Shown here: piece after piece, positions 9,508 through 18,492 of the stretch
How the letters are laid out: the number at the start of each line of letters is the position of its first letter
How positions within the stretch are numbered: position 1 is the stretch's first letter
Notes under the pieces: generated by a model
Told to the model about the DNA's origin: nothing
What the model saw: the letters and a program-made list of their open reading frames with translations, nothing else
Database searches by the model: none
Program-made: the position numbers and the translations under genes
Assembly: GCA_965222935.1 (NCBI GenBank)
Contig: CBDCVA010000001.1
Location: forward strand, 186,001-250,000
DNA from: CBDCVA01 sp965222935 [NCBI: Candidatus Latescibacterota bacterium]
Lineage (GTDB): Bacteria > Latescibacterota > CBDCVA01
DNA: 64,000 bases
Direction of reading: 5' to 3'

Positions 9508-10560
9508 CTACGCCGATGGCCGTGCCCTTGGGGCCTCGGGCCGTGCCTGGAGGGGCCTCGCATCCGGTACCGCTTCGCCTAGCTCCCCGACGATCTCTTC
9601 TAGGACGTCCTCGAGCGTGACCAGCCCCTCCACGGCGCCGTACTCATTGATGACCATCGCCAACTCGAAGCTTTCCCGCTGCATCCGCTGAAGCAGTCGA
9701 CGAGCGCTGATCATCTCGGGGACGAAGTGAACCGAACGCACGAGCCGCCGCAGGTCCAGCACCTTGTCGTCCATGTGGCGCAGCAAGTCGCGCGCGTGCA
9801 GGATGCCGACCATGTGGTCCAGATCGCCCTCGTAGACGGGGATACGGGTGTGCTGCGAAGCCTTGACGGTGCGCAGTATTTCATCCCGGGAGGCGTCCAC
9901 GGCAAGGCGCGCCATCCGCACACGGGGGACCATGATCTCCTGTACTTTGCGGGCGCCGAGATCGACAACGCCCCTGACCATCCGGCTTTGATGGGCATCG
10001 AGCGCGCCGTGCTCGCGCGCAATCTCCGCGAGGGCCGCGAGGTCGGCGGTGAGGACATCGGGCTGCGTGCTGGGCGCGGGCCGGTCGCCGGTGATGACGC
10101 GGACGATAGCGTTGGTCAGCGGCCAGACCGCGTGATGGATCGGCGCGAACACAAACGACAGTAGATGGAGGATGGGCAGCGCGACCCGGGTGAAGACATA
10201 CGGATAGCGATTGGCGATGGTCTTGGGCGTCACCTCGCCGAAAATCAAGAGCGCCAAGGTCATACCCAAAGTGGAGATCTGCGCGGCCTGCTCCATGGTG
10301 AGCGACGCGAACGCGCGGATGCAGATGATCGTTGCCAGCGAAGCCCCGGCCACATTGGCGATGTTATTCCCGACGTTGATGGTCATAATCACGCGCTCGG
10401 GTTCGCGGTCCCACATCTGCGCGCCTCGGCTCGCACGGCCACCCTTACGGATCAGTTCGCGGATGCGGGCGCGCGATAGCTTGACCAACCCGATCTCCGA
10501 ACCCGAGAAGAAGGCCGAAGCCACCAACATAAGCGCCAGAAGGATCAGTTCGTCCGTCAT
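9508..10560 (-). CDS. CNNM/CorC-family membrane protein (DUF21 and CBS pair)
   Basis: Membrane protein of 350 residues. Residues about 1-180 are the DUF21/CNNM domain with four hydrophobic segments and the signature ASAFFSGSEIGLVKLSRAR plus TINVGNNIANV. Residues about 195-320 hold two CBS motifs (IMVPRVRMARLAVDAS, and MVINEYGAVEGLVTLEDVLEEIVGEL). The family is linked to Mg or Co efflux and haemolysin-like annotation. I prefer the ATG at 10560 over a TTG at 10575. It heads the minus-strand operon that continues into the VOC and ABC transporter genes. The terminal CorC/HlyC domain present in some homologues is absent here. Confidence 0.85.
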   Translation of the reverse strand: MTDELILLALMLVASAFFSGSEIGLVKLSRARIRELIRKGGRASRGAQMWDREPERVIMTINVGNNIANVAGASLATIICIRAFASLTMEQAAQISTLGMTLALLIFGEVTPKTIANRYPYVFTRVALPILHLLSFVFAPIHHAVWPLTNAIVRVITGDRPAPSTQPDVLTADLAALAEIAREHGALDAHQSRMVRGVVDLGARKVQEIMVPRVRMARLAVDASRDEILRTVKASQHTRIPVYEGDLDHMVGILHARDLLRHMDDKVLDLRRLVRSVHFVPEMISARRLLQRMQRESFELAMVINEYGAVEGLVTLEDVLEEIVGELGEAVPDARPLQARPEAPRARPSA

Positions 10561-10745
10561 GTTGATCAAGATCAATTTAAGGCACCGCGTGCGTGTGCGC
10601 CAGCGCCCCCTTGTATGGCCTTTGGGCGGCCGCTGTGACTATATTTGGATCATGGGACACGAAGAGAGAGTGCGCGAGTGTCATCGAGGCAAACGGGTCG
10701 AGATACGCGCCTGGCGCTACCGGCCTTTAACTTTTCGGGGAGAGC

Positions 10746-11804
10746 ATGCGCGACGAATCTTTCCGTTTTCTATCCGATCTGATCGACGCCCCAAGCCCCT
10801 CCGGCTTTGAGGGCCCCGTCCGGGAGGTCTGGAGCAGCTACGTCGAGCAGTACGCCGACAGCGTCCGAACCGACCTGCACGGCAACGTCATCGCGACCTT
10901 GAACGAGGGGGGCGCGCCGCGGATCATGTTCGCCGGTCACTGCGATGAACTGGGCTTCATGATCAAGTACATCGACGACGACGGGTACCTGTCGTTCGCC
11001 ACCATCGGCGGCTTCGATACGCAGATCATCCCCGGCAGGCGGGTCGTGGTTCACGCCGAGGGCGGGCCCATTCCGGGTGCGGTCGGCAAGAAGGCCCTGC
11101 ATCTGATGTCGCCCGATGACCGCAAGAAAGTGCCGGATGTGCACGAGCTTTGGATCGACATCGGCGCGAAGGACCGGAAGGAGGCCGAGTCGCTGGTCAG
11201 CGTCGGCGATCCCGTGACCTACGATGTGCGCCTGGAGCGGCTGCGCGGGGACCTCGTCGTCTCCCGCGGGCTTGACAACAAGATGGGCGCCTTCGCCGTC
11301 GGCGAGGTGTCCCGCCTGCTCGCCGGGGCGAGCTTTGCCCCCGCTGTCTTCCTGGTCTCGACGGTCCAGGAGGAGATCGGCCTGCGCGGGGCGCGGACCG
11401 CGGCCTACGGCATCGACCCCACGGTCGGGATCGCCATCGACGTTACCCACGCTACCGATCACCCCGGTGTGGACAAGAAGTCAGCCGGTGACGTCCGACT
11501 GGGCGGCGGCCCGGTGGTCACGCGCGGGGCGAACATCAATCCGGTGGTAGCGCGTTTTCTGATCGAGAGCGCGAAGGCCGAGGACATGCCCTTTCAGGTC
11601 GAGGGCTACCCCGGAGTCACGGGGACGGATGCAGGGGCGATCCAGGTCACCCGCGCGGGCGTGGCGACGGGCCTGGTCTCGGTCCCGTTGCGCTATATGC
11701 ACACGCCGACGGAGGTCCTTTCGACCGTCGATCTGGAGAATTGCGCGAAGCTTCTAGCCGCGTTCGTCGAGGCGGTGGATGAGGAGACTGACTTCACCCC
11801 GTGA
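10746..11804 (+). CDS. M42 family metallo-aminopeptidase
   Basis: Cytoplasmic aminopeptidase of 352 residues of the FrvX/glutamyl-aminopeptidase type, usually a dodecameric dinuclear zinc enzyme. Visible ligands and motifs: FAGHCDELGFMI (first His and Asp), SRGLDNKMG (bridging Asp), VSTVQEEIGLRGA (catalytic and ligand Glu pair), IAIDVTHATDHPG (Asp ligand) and LRYMHTPTEVL (last His). Start is the ATG at 10746 with GGGGAG five bases upstream. A monocistronic unit is likely: the gene upstream is divergent and HflX follows after a 276-base spacer. Confidence 0.9.
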   Translation: MRDESFRFLSDLIDAPSPSGFEGPVREVWSSYVEQYADSVRTDLHGNVIATLNEGGAPRIMFAGHCDELGFMIKYIDDDGYLSFATIGGFDTQIIPGRRVVVHAEGGPIPGAVGKKALHLMSPDDRKKVPDVHELWIDIGAKDRKEAESLVSVGDPVTYDVRLERLRGDLVVSRGLDNKMGAFAVGEVSRLLAGASFAPAVFLVSTVQEEIGLRGARTAAYGIDPTVGIAIDVTHATDHPGVDKKSAGDVRLGGGPVVTRGANINPVVARFLIESAKAEDMPFQVEGYPGVTGTDAGAIQVTRAGVATGLVSVPLRYMHTPTEVLSTVDLENCAKLLAAFVEAVDEETDFTP

Positions 11805-11948
11805 TGCCCATACGGTTCGGCGCCGGTTGTGTCCTCTCTTATGGGGCACGGGCATCCTGACGGCCCCCGGCACCGAGTGCAGCCTGAGAATAGGAGAGAC
11901 GTGACGTGCGCCGCCGCTAGTCGCCTTTGCCCCACACGAAGCCGTCCT

Positions 11949-11968
11949 CGCCCTATCGAGGGCGGTTT
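11949..11968 (+). terminator. Weak terminator-like hairpin after the M42 peptidase
   Basis: A perfect 6-bp stem CGCCCT/AGGGCG with an ATCG loop (11949-11964) is followed by GTTT. It lies 145 bases after the M42 peptidase stop. The T-run is short, so it may be only part of the spacer's secondary structure. Confidence 0.3.
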
Positions 11969-11983
11969 CCCATAATAGCGTTC

Positions 11984-12004
11984 TTGCTCTGCGAGTGCTT
12001 CGAT
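11984..12004 (-). repeat. Dispersed 21-bp repeat, copy 2
   Basis: Inverse-orientation copy of the element at 2821-2841 (one mismatch in 21). It lies in the 276-base spacer between the M42 peptidase and hflX, about 77 bases before the chosen hflX start. The rest of that spacer shows no gene. Confidence 0.55.
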
Positions 12005-12080
12005 CCTGTGACCTGGAGATTTTAGGCGCGATCCAACTCCCGAAGCGTCCCTGGGAGAGTGCGCCTGCATGGAGTGGAAG

Positions 12081-13430
12081 ATGAGTGAACAGAACGAAGT
12101 ACGGGGTGATTTCGACATGCGATCCGCCCGTGAGCGGGCCATCCTGATCGCAGTGCGCAGCCCCGGTGGAACCGACGGTACGGCGCTCGACGAGCGGCTC
12201 GAAGAACTGGTGCTCCTGTGCAATACTGCGGGGGTCAACGTCGTTGGAAGGGTGGTTCAGGCGCGAGAGCGGCTCGATGCAGCTACTTACATCGGGCGGG
12301 GCAAGGTGGAGGCGCTCGCGGCGTTGGTGAAAGATCGTAAGGCGGATGTCGCGGTCTTCGAGGGAGCGCTCAGTCCCAGCCAGGCGACCAACCTGGAGAA
12401 GGCCCTCGCGTGCAAGGTTCTCGACCGGAGCGCCGTCATCCTTGATATCTTCGCTCGAAGGGCGCGCACTCGTGAGGCGAAGGTCCAGGTCGAGTTGGCG
12501 CAGCTCGAATATCTTTACCCGAGGCTGACCCGCCTGTGGGGCCATCTCTCCCGACAGGAGGGGGGCATCGGCACGCGGGGGCCCGGCGAGCGGCAGCTCG
12601 AAGTCGACCGGCGCGCGGTCCGCAAACGGATCGAAGGCCTGCGGCGTGCGCTCAAGCGCGTGGAGGGCCGTCGTGAGATCGCGCGGCGCGGCCGCGAGGG
12701 CTGCTTCTGCGCTGCGCTGGTGGGTTACACGAACGCGGGCAAGTCTACGCTCTTGAGCGCTCTGGCTGACCGCAGCGACGTTTTCATCGAGGGCCGTCTG
12801 TTCGCCACTCTGGACGCGACCACCCGCATCGCCTGGGTGCCCGGCCAGCGGAAGGTCCTTCTGTCCGATACCGTGGGTTTCATCCGCGACTTGCCGCCCC
12901 ATCTGGTCGCTTCCTTCCGCAGTACGCTCGAGGAGGTGCGAGAGGCGGACCTGTTACTTCACGTCGTGGACGCCAGCCACCCCGCCGCGTCGCAGCAGAT
13001 GGCGACGACCGACGCCACGCTGGAAGACCTCGGCGTGGCGGAGCACCCGACCCTCACGGTCCTCAACAAGATCGACCGTCTAGCGCCGGACGCCCCGGTC
13101 CTGGATGACCTCGCCGAAGGCCGGAAGGCCGTGCCCGTCTCCGCGATCCAAGGCATGGAACTGGAGGCGCTGCGCTGGGCCATCGCTGGGGCGCTCGACG
13201 CCGAGTCGGTGGAACTGGACCTGCGTATCCCACAGCGCGAGGGGGCTCTCGTGGCGGCCCTACACGGGGCGGGCGATGTGCTCGCGGTCAACTACGAGGC
13301 CCAGGACGTGCTCGTCACGGCTCGGCTTCAGCGAGGGCGCGCCGAGGCCCTCAGGCTTTCTCGATGGACCACGGACTCCCATACGGTCCGGGAGGGTGCA
13401 GTCACAAGCGGAGTGGGCGATGCGAACTAG
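12081..13430 (+). CDS. hflX: HflX-type ribosome-associated GTPase
   Basis: GTPase of 449 residues that binds the 50S subunit and rescues or splits stalled ribosomes in the family. The N-terminal HflX domain shows TYIGRGKVEAL and VFEGALSPSQATNLEKAL, then the coiled linker with GGIGTRGPGERQLEVDRR. The G domain has G1 GYTNAGKST (residues about 215-223), G3 DTVGFIRDLP and G4 NKID. Start is taken at the ATG at 12081, preceded by GGAGTGGAAG; an ATG at 12069 is the alternative. The 3' end overlaps the start of the dockerin metalloprotease (ATG at 13420) by 11 bases. Confidence 0.93.
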   Translation: MSEQNEVRGDFDMRSARERAILIAVRSPGGTDGTALDERLEELVLLCNTAGVNVVGRVVQARERLDAATYIGRGKVEALAALVKDRKADVAVFEGALSPSQATNLEKALACKVLDRSAVILDIFARRARTREAKVQVELAQLEYLYPRLTRLWGHLSRQEGGIGTRGPGERQLEVDRRAVRKRIEGLRRALKRVEGRREIARRGREGCFCAALVGYTNAGKSTLLSALADRSDVFIEGRLFATLDATTRIAWVPGQRKVLLSDTVGFIRDLPPHLVASFRSTLEEVREADLLLHVVDASHPAASQQMATTDATLEDLGVAEHPTLTVLNKIDRLAPDAPVLDDLAEGRKAVPVSAIQGMELEALRWAIAGALDAESVELDLRIPQREGALVAALHGAGDVLAVNYEAQDVLVTARLQRGRAEALRLSRWTTDSHTVREGAVTSGVGDAN

Positions 13431-15120
13431 CGCGAGGTGGGGAGGACGTCCGGCGCTTGGCCTCCCACTGCTCGCGGTTCTGGCGCTCGGTCTTGTGGGG
13501 GTGCAGGCGGCCTCCGCGGGGGGGCAGGTAGCTGCCAAGTGCGGGACGCCGCACGTCCTGGACGCAATGCGGCGGCTGGGGCCGGCGGCATTCGCCAAAC
13601 GAGCACAGACGCCGAAGCAACGCCAGTACGACTCGCCAGGCGGCTTTTTCCGCATCCAGTACGATATGGAGGGTCGCGACGCGGTCTCGCATGAGGACAG
13701 CGATCAGGACGGGGTCCCCGACTACGTGGAGGCCGCCGCTGAGGCCTTCGACCGAGCGCTCCAATTGGAGGTTTTTGAGCTCGGCTACCGCTCGCCGTTT
13801 GTGGGCGAGGAACGTGGTGACGAGCGGTACGAGGTCTTCATCCGCGATCTCGGCGCGCCCGGCTACTACGGACTGACTCACCCGCAGACCGGGCCAGACC
13901 GTGCCTTCACCAGCTTCATCGAGGTGGACAACGACTTCCTCGACCCGATCTACCCCACGAGGGGGCTGGATGGACTGCGCGTCACCGCCGCCCACGAGTT
14001 CTTCCACGCCATTCACTTCGCCTACTATCTGAACACGCGCCTCGACGCACTCTGGTGGATGGAGATCACCGCGACGTGGATGGAAGATGTGGCCTGGGAT
14101 TCGATCAACGACTACTACCATTATGTCAGGCCACGGCGTGTGTCGCCCTCCTCCTTTTCCGACGCGTTCTTCGACGTGCCGGGTGCTCCGCTGGACCATA
14201 CGAATGGGTATTACGAATATGGCGCGTCCGTCTTCGGACATTTCTTGGCGGCGCTTCATGGGCGTGACATCATCCGGGCCTGCTGGGAGGCCATCGGTGA
14301 AGCTCAGCGCGGCGACGTGACCGTGATTGACGGCGTCCTGCCTGGAGGGATGGCCGCTGCCGTCCCCGAGTTCGCGGTCTGGAATTACTTCACAGGTCCG
14401 CGCGCGCGCCCCAGCCAGTTCTATCCCGAGGGCTCGGCCTACGCCGAGGTATGGATCCCGCCCGGTCGGATTCACCATGCGTATCCTGTCTCCGGAAGCG
14501 GCACCGTGGATCACCTCGGCTCTCACCACACGCGCTTCATCGCACCGGACGAGCCGGCCACGCTGGTCTTAGACCTTGAGTTGGATCCTCGAACCTCCTG
14601 GATGGTCCAGGTCGTGCGCATCACCGAGGGTCGCCCCACTATCGCGCCTCTGGACCCATCGATGCCGTTCCGCTTGACGACGGGACTTCTCGACGAGGAG
14701 ATCGTCCTGATCTCGACGGCGGTCAATCTTTATGGCCACGATTTCACGTACGTGTACAGCGCGCACCTCGACCTCACTCCGGTGGATGTCGGGGAGCCGA
14801 CGGTGCTCGTCTGGCCCGGCGACACCAACAACGATGGCATCGTGGGCATCCGAGATGTGCTGCCTATCGGCATCTTCTGGGGAGCTGAGGGGCCGCCGCG
14901 CACGGACGGTGACATCTCTTGGTCCGCCAAGGGAATCCGTCCCTGGGAGGAGAGCCAGGCCGCGTTCGCCGACGCCAACGGCGATGGGATGGTTGACGCC
15001 CGCGATGTCGAGGCCGTCAGAGCCAACTGGAGCAGGGTCCGGCCGCGTGAGGGTGATGCGGCTGTAGCTAAACTCGCCCCGAATGCGCAGCGAGCGGCTG
15101 GGTCACCCTTGGAGCGATGA
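13420..15120 (+). CDS. Secreted zinc metalloprotease with C-terminal dockerin-like repeats (MXAN_6640-like)
   Basis: Exported 566-residue protein. The signal peptide is about 33 residues (hydrophobic core LALGLVGVQAASAG). A calcium-type loop EDSDQDGVPDYVE lies at about 92-104. The gluzincin-like zinc motif is H192-EFF-H196, followed by WWMEITATWMEDVA with candidate third-ligand Glu residues. The tail carries two dockerin-type calcium loops, GDTNNDGIVGIRDV (about 467-480) and DANGDGMVDARDV (about 518-530). The layout matches the MXAN_6640 family of putative metalloproteases. The ATG lies inside hflX in another frame, and its stop overlaps the cohesin gene (ATGA), so translation is coupled. Protease activity is inferred from the motif. 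Confidence 0.85.
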   Translation: MRTSARWGGRPALGLPLLAVLALGLVGVQAASAGGQVAAKCGTPHVLDAMRRLGPAAFAKRAQTPKQRQYDSPGGFFRIQYDMEGRDAVSHEDSDQDGVPDYVEAAAEAFDRALQLEVFELGYRSPFVGEERGDERYEVFIRDLGAPGYYGLTHPQTGPDRAFTSFIEVDNDFLDPIYPTRGLDGLRVTAAHEFFHAIHFAYYLNTRLDALWWMEITATWMEDVAWDSINDYYHYVRPRRVSPSSFSDAFFDVPGAPLDHTNGYYEYGASVFGHFLAALHGRDIIRACWEAIGEAQRGDVTVIDGVLPGGMAAAVPEFAVWNYFTGPRARPSQFYPEGSAYAEVWIPPGRIHHAYPVSGSGTVDHLGSHHTRFIAPDEPATLVLDLELDPRTSWMVQVVRITEGRPTIAPLDPSMPFRLTTGLLDEEIVLISTAVNLYGHDFTYVYSAHLDLTPVDVGEPTVLVWPGDTNNDGIVGIRDVLPIGIFWGAEGPPRTDGDISWSAKGIRPWEESQAAFADANGDGMVDARDVEAVRANWSRVRPREGDAAVAKLAPNAQRAAGSPLER

Positions 15121-15668
15121 GGCTTACGATGGAAGAATGGAGTCCTGGCCGGTGGGTGGCGGCGCTGCTCGTTGCCCTAGCCGCGCTTGGGCTCGTCTCG
15201 TGCGGAGGGGATGGGGGACCGACCGGTCCCGCCATTGGCCCCACTCCGGAGGGGCTCGTGCTGCGTCTGACGCCGCCCTCTCAGACCGTGACCAAGGGGA
15301 CGACTTTCAGCGCATCGGTGCACCTGTTCAACGCGCAGAGCGTCTTTGGCAGCGCCTTCGAGATCGGGTTTGATCCCTCGAAGCTGGAAGCCGTCGGCGC
15401 CGAATCGGGTCCGTTTCTGCCCGATGACCCCATCTTCTTCAGCTTCTTCGAGCCCGGTACCGCCTCGATAGCTGTCGTCCGCAAGGCGCCAGAGAGGGCG
15501 ATCTCAGGCTCGGGCGAGCTGGCTCGCCTTGAGCTGCGCGCGCTGGCGCAGGGCGACGTCGAGTTGAGGTTCCGTCCCCAGATGACCGCGATCGAGGACC
15601 CGACGGGCGCGCCGATTCCAGGGCGGGTTGATCTACAACACGAGGGGGCGGTGGTGATCGTCCAATGA
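15117..15668 (+). CDS. Cohesin-domain lipoprotein
   Basis: Exported 183-residue lipoprotein. The hydrophobic signal ends in a lipobox with Cys29 (LGLVSC-GG), followed by a Gly/Pro-rich linker. Residues about 50-183 look like one cohesin domain: opening strand LTPPSQTVTKGTTFSASVHL, then FGSAFEIGFDPSKLEAVGAE, a Gly/Ser turn, SGELARLELRAL and the closing strands. Cohesins bind dockerins. The preceding gene carries a dockerin-like tail and overlaps by four bases (ATGA), so a cognate anchor for the metalloprotease is a natural inference. It also overlaps the next gene by four bases. Confidence 0.82.
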   Translation: MRLTMEEWSPGRWVAALLVALAALGLVSCGGDGGPTGPAIGPTPEGLVLRLTPPSQTVTKGTTFSASVHLFNAQSVFGSAFEIGFDPSKLEAVGAESGPFLPDDPIFFSFFEPGTASIAVVRKAPERAISGSGELARLELRALAQGDVELRFRPQMTAIEDPTGAPIPGRVDLQHEGAVVIVQ

Positions 15669-18469
15669 TCGTGCCGAGGCGCGGCGGGGCTTTTGGGTGG
15701 GTGGCCTGTGCTCTGGCAGTCCTCGGAACCCAGGGCGCGGTTCGGCCCGCTTGCGCCCAATTCTTCTTCGGCAAGAACAAAGTCCAGTACCGGACGTTCG
15801 ACTGGCACATTCAGCGGACCGAACACTTCGACATCTACTTTTACCCTGAGGAGGCGGAGCTAGCCTCGATAGGCGCCGCTTACGCCGAGGCCGCCTACCG
15901 CGATCTGGAGCGCAAGTTCTCCTACACCGCGCGTGAGCGCATCCCCGTTATCTTCTACAGTTCGCCGCTTCACTTCCAGGGCACCAACACCATCCTGGCC
16001 TTTCTACCCGAGAGCGTCGGGGGTTTCACCGAATTCGCCAGGGGCCGCGTCGTCGTGCCCTTCAATGGCTCGCTTTCCCGCTTCGAGCGCATCATCCGCC
16101 ACGAGCTCGTCCACGCCTTCATGCATCAGAAGCTCCGGGCCGTGCTCCGCCGCCATCGCATCCGTCGCGGTGCCCGCGCTCCGCTGTGGTTCTCCGAGGG
16201 GCTGGCCGAGCACTGGTCCGGTTCCCAGAACGCCCAGGGCGAGATGATCCTGCGCGACGCCGTTCTCACCGGGCACCTGGATGGACTGGACTATTTGGCG
16301 CGGGTTGCGGGCACGTTCCAGATGTACAAGGCGGGCGAATCGCTGGTCGGGTGGATGGGTCGCACGCTCGGCGACGAAGTGCTGCTCGCGATTCTGGAGG
16401 ACTGGTGGAAGGCGGACGACTTTAGCACAGTCGTCGCCGCTGCGACGGGCCGGCCCTTAGGCGAACTGGCAGAAGCGTGGTGCTACGGGCTGAAGAAACG
16501 CGTCCTGCCGCTATTGGCCGACCACGATGAAGCCAGCCACGCAGCCAGACGCCTCACGGCGGTGGGCCTGGCCACGGGGCCGGAGGTCGTGCCCTCCTCG
16601 GTGATGGGCGATTCCGACCAGTTCCTGTTCTTTTCCAACTACCGGGGCTTCCCCGGCATCTACGTGGGCGAGGTTGGAGATAAGGACCAGGTCGGCCATG
16701 TCCTCCTCGAAGGCGCCCGCAGCGGATCGATGGAATCGCTCCACCTGCTCCAGACGGGGCTCTCGATCAGCAGCGACGGGCGGCTGGCCTTCGTCGCGAA
16801 GTCGGGCCCGCGCGATGTCCTGACCCTCTTCGACCTTGGGAGCCGGCGGGTCACCGCGCGCCTGGGCTTCCCCTCACTGGTGACGCTCCGCTCTCCATCG
16901 TGGTCGCCCGACGGCGGGCGGCTTGTTTTCAGTGGTGAGGGCCTAGACGGCTTCACCGACCTCTACGTTGTCACTGTGGAGAATGGTGCGCTGGAGCGTC
17001 TGACCGAAGATCTCTACAGCGACAGGAATCCCGCTTGGTCGCCCGACGGCAAGCGGATCGCTTTCGACTCCGACCGGCTTTCTTCGGGCACAACCCGCCA
17101 CGTCTTTGTTCTCGACGTCGCCACGGGGAGCGCCGAGCCTCTCGTGGGTGGCGCCGCGAACTTCGTCACACCCGTCTGGTCTCCCGATGGCTCCCGACTC
17201 GCCGTCGCCTCTGACCGTGATGGCACGTTTAACCTCTACCTCCTGGACCTTGACGGCCGTCTGGCGCGCGTCACTCGCGTGCTTACCGCCGCGCGTGATC
17301 CAGCGTGGCTGGAGGGCGGTGACGGTCTTCTGTTCACGGGTTACGAGGAGGGCCGAATGGAGGTCTATGCGGCAAGGATCGATTCCCTCGAGTGGGAGGC
17401 CCCTCTCCCACCCCTTGCGGCCGATTCGGGCTGGGAGCCGCCTAGCCTTGCAGGACCGTCGGCGGCGACGGTGTTTGCCTATGTGCCGCGTTTCGATCTC
17501 GACATCGCGCAGACGCAGATTGCGCAGGACGCGCAGTTCGGGGCCGTCGGCGGCCTGAACATTGCCATAAGCGACATGCTCGGCGACGATCGCTACTACT
17601 TCACCCTCGCCAGCGGCTCAAGCCGCAGTGCCACCGGCAGAGGCGGGATGAATATAGGTGTAACGCATGTCTCCCTGGGGCGGCGCACGGACATGGCCTT
17701 CGGCATCTTTCACCTGCATGGCGAGTTTGATGCTCCGGTTGAGGGCCTGTTCAGGGAGCGCCGTTTTGGTGGCTTCGTGATGGCATCGCGTCCGCTCTCC
17801 CGTTTTCAGCGCCTGGAGTTCCAGGGAACCTTTCGCCAGTCCGATCGCCGCTGGAAGGACGGCTCGGGCAGGGTCCGGCGGGCGCTCTTGCACACGACGG
17901 GTGCCGCCTTCGTGCGCGACACGAGCTTGTGGAGCGCGACGGGTCCCATTGATGGCGATGGTCTGCGTGCGTCGGTGGCTCATACGATTGCTCTGGAATC
18001 GGCGAAGGTGCACTACCTCTCGCTGGAGCTGGACGTACGCCGCTATTTTCGCTTCACGCGCCGGGCTGCCGTAGCGACGCGCGGGCTTCTGCGCACGAGC
18101 CTTGGCCGTGAGCCCGAGCGCTTCGCCATGGGTGGAAGCTGGACGCTGAGAGGCTACCCTTGGCGCTCCATCGAAGGACGCTACCTGGGCCTATGGACCA
18201 ACGAGCTGCGCTTCCCGCTCGTTGATACCCTTGCGCTTCGACTACCCTTCGGCGGGTTGCGGATCGACTCCATTCGCGGCGCTCTTTTCGTCGATGCCGG
18301 GAGCGCCTGGGAGCGTGACCGGCCTGAGGTCCTAGGCAGCTTTGGCGGCGGCTTTCGCATCCGTTTAGGTCCGTTCCTCGTGCTGCGCTACGACATCGCC
18401 AAGCGCGTGACCTCCGATGGCGTCTCGGGGCGGACCTTCACAGACCTCTTCTTTGGCTGGGATTTCTGA
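15665..18469 (+). CDS. Peptidase-MA-like, WD40/TolB propeller and Omp85-like barrel fusion
   Basis: Exported 934-residue three-part protein. After a signal peptide ending near CAQ (residue 32), residues about 45-270 form a peptidase-MA-like domain with H146-ELV-H150 and a third ligand candidate Glu178 in WFSEGLAEHW. Residues about 290-600 form a propeller with PD40 repeats (three clear WSPDG motifs: PSWSPDGGRLVF, PAWSPDGKRIAF, PVWSPDGSRLAV). Residues about 640-934 alternate strands and turns and end FLVLRYDIAKRV...FFGWDF, with the terminal Phe of an Omp85/BamA-type barrel. It overlaps the cohesin gene by four bases. It probably sits in the outer membrane with the propeller and peptidase in the periplasm or outside. 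Function is unknown. Confidence 0.85.
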   Translation: MIVPRRGGAFGWVACALAVLGTQGAVRPACAQFFFGKNKVQYRTFDWHIQRTEHFDIYFYPEEAELASIGAAYAEAAYRDLERKFSYTARERIPVIFYSSPLHFQGTNTILAFLPESVGGFTEFARGRVVVPFNGSLSRFERIIRHELVHAFMHQKLRAVLRRHRIRRGARAPLWFSEGLAEHWSGSQNAQGEMILRDAVLTGHLDGLDYLARVAGTFQMYKAGESLVGWMGRTLGDEVLLAILEDWWKADDFSTVVAAATGRPLGELAEAWCYGLKKRVLPLLADHDEASHAARRLTAVGLATGPEVVPSSVMGDSDQFLFFSNYRGFPGIYVGEVGDKDQVGHVLLEGARSGSMESLHLLQTGLSISSDGRLAFVAKSGPRDVLTLFDLGSRRVTARLGFPSLVTLRSPSWSPDGGRLVFSGEGLDGFTDLYVVTVENGALERLTEDLYSDRNPAWSPDGKRIAFDSDRLSSGTTRHVFVLDVATGSAEPLVGGAANFVTPVWSPDGSRLAVASDRDGTFNLYLLDLDGRLARVTRVLTAARDPAWLEGGDGLLFTGYEEGRMEVYAARIDSLEWEAPLPPLAADSGWEPPSLAGPSAATVFAYVPRFDLDIAQTQIAQDAQFGAVGGLNIAISDMLGDDRYYFTLASGSSRSATGRGGMNIGVTHVSLGRRTDMAFGIFHLHGEFDAPVEGLFRERRFGGFVMASRPLSRFQRLEFQGTFRQSDRRWKDGSGRVRRALLHTTGAAFVRDTSLWSATGPIDGDGLRASVAHTIALESAKVHYLSLELDVRRYFRFTRRAAVATRGLLRTSLGREPERFAMGGSWTLRGYPWRSIEGRYLGLWTNELRFPLVDTLALRLPFGGLRIDSIRGALFVDAGSAWERDRPEVLGSFGGGFRIRLGPFLVLRYDIAKRVTSDGVSGRTFTDLFFGWDF

Positions 18470-18492
18470 GCCATTGCCGCCTGCAATCGGTT

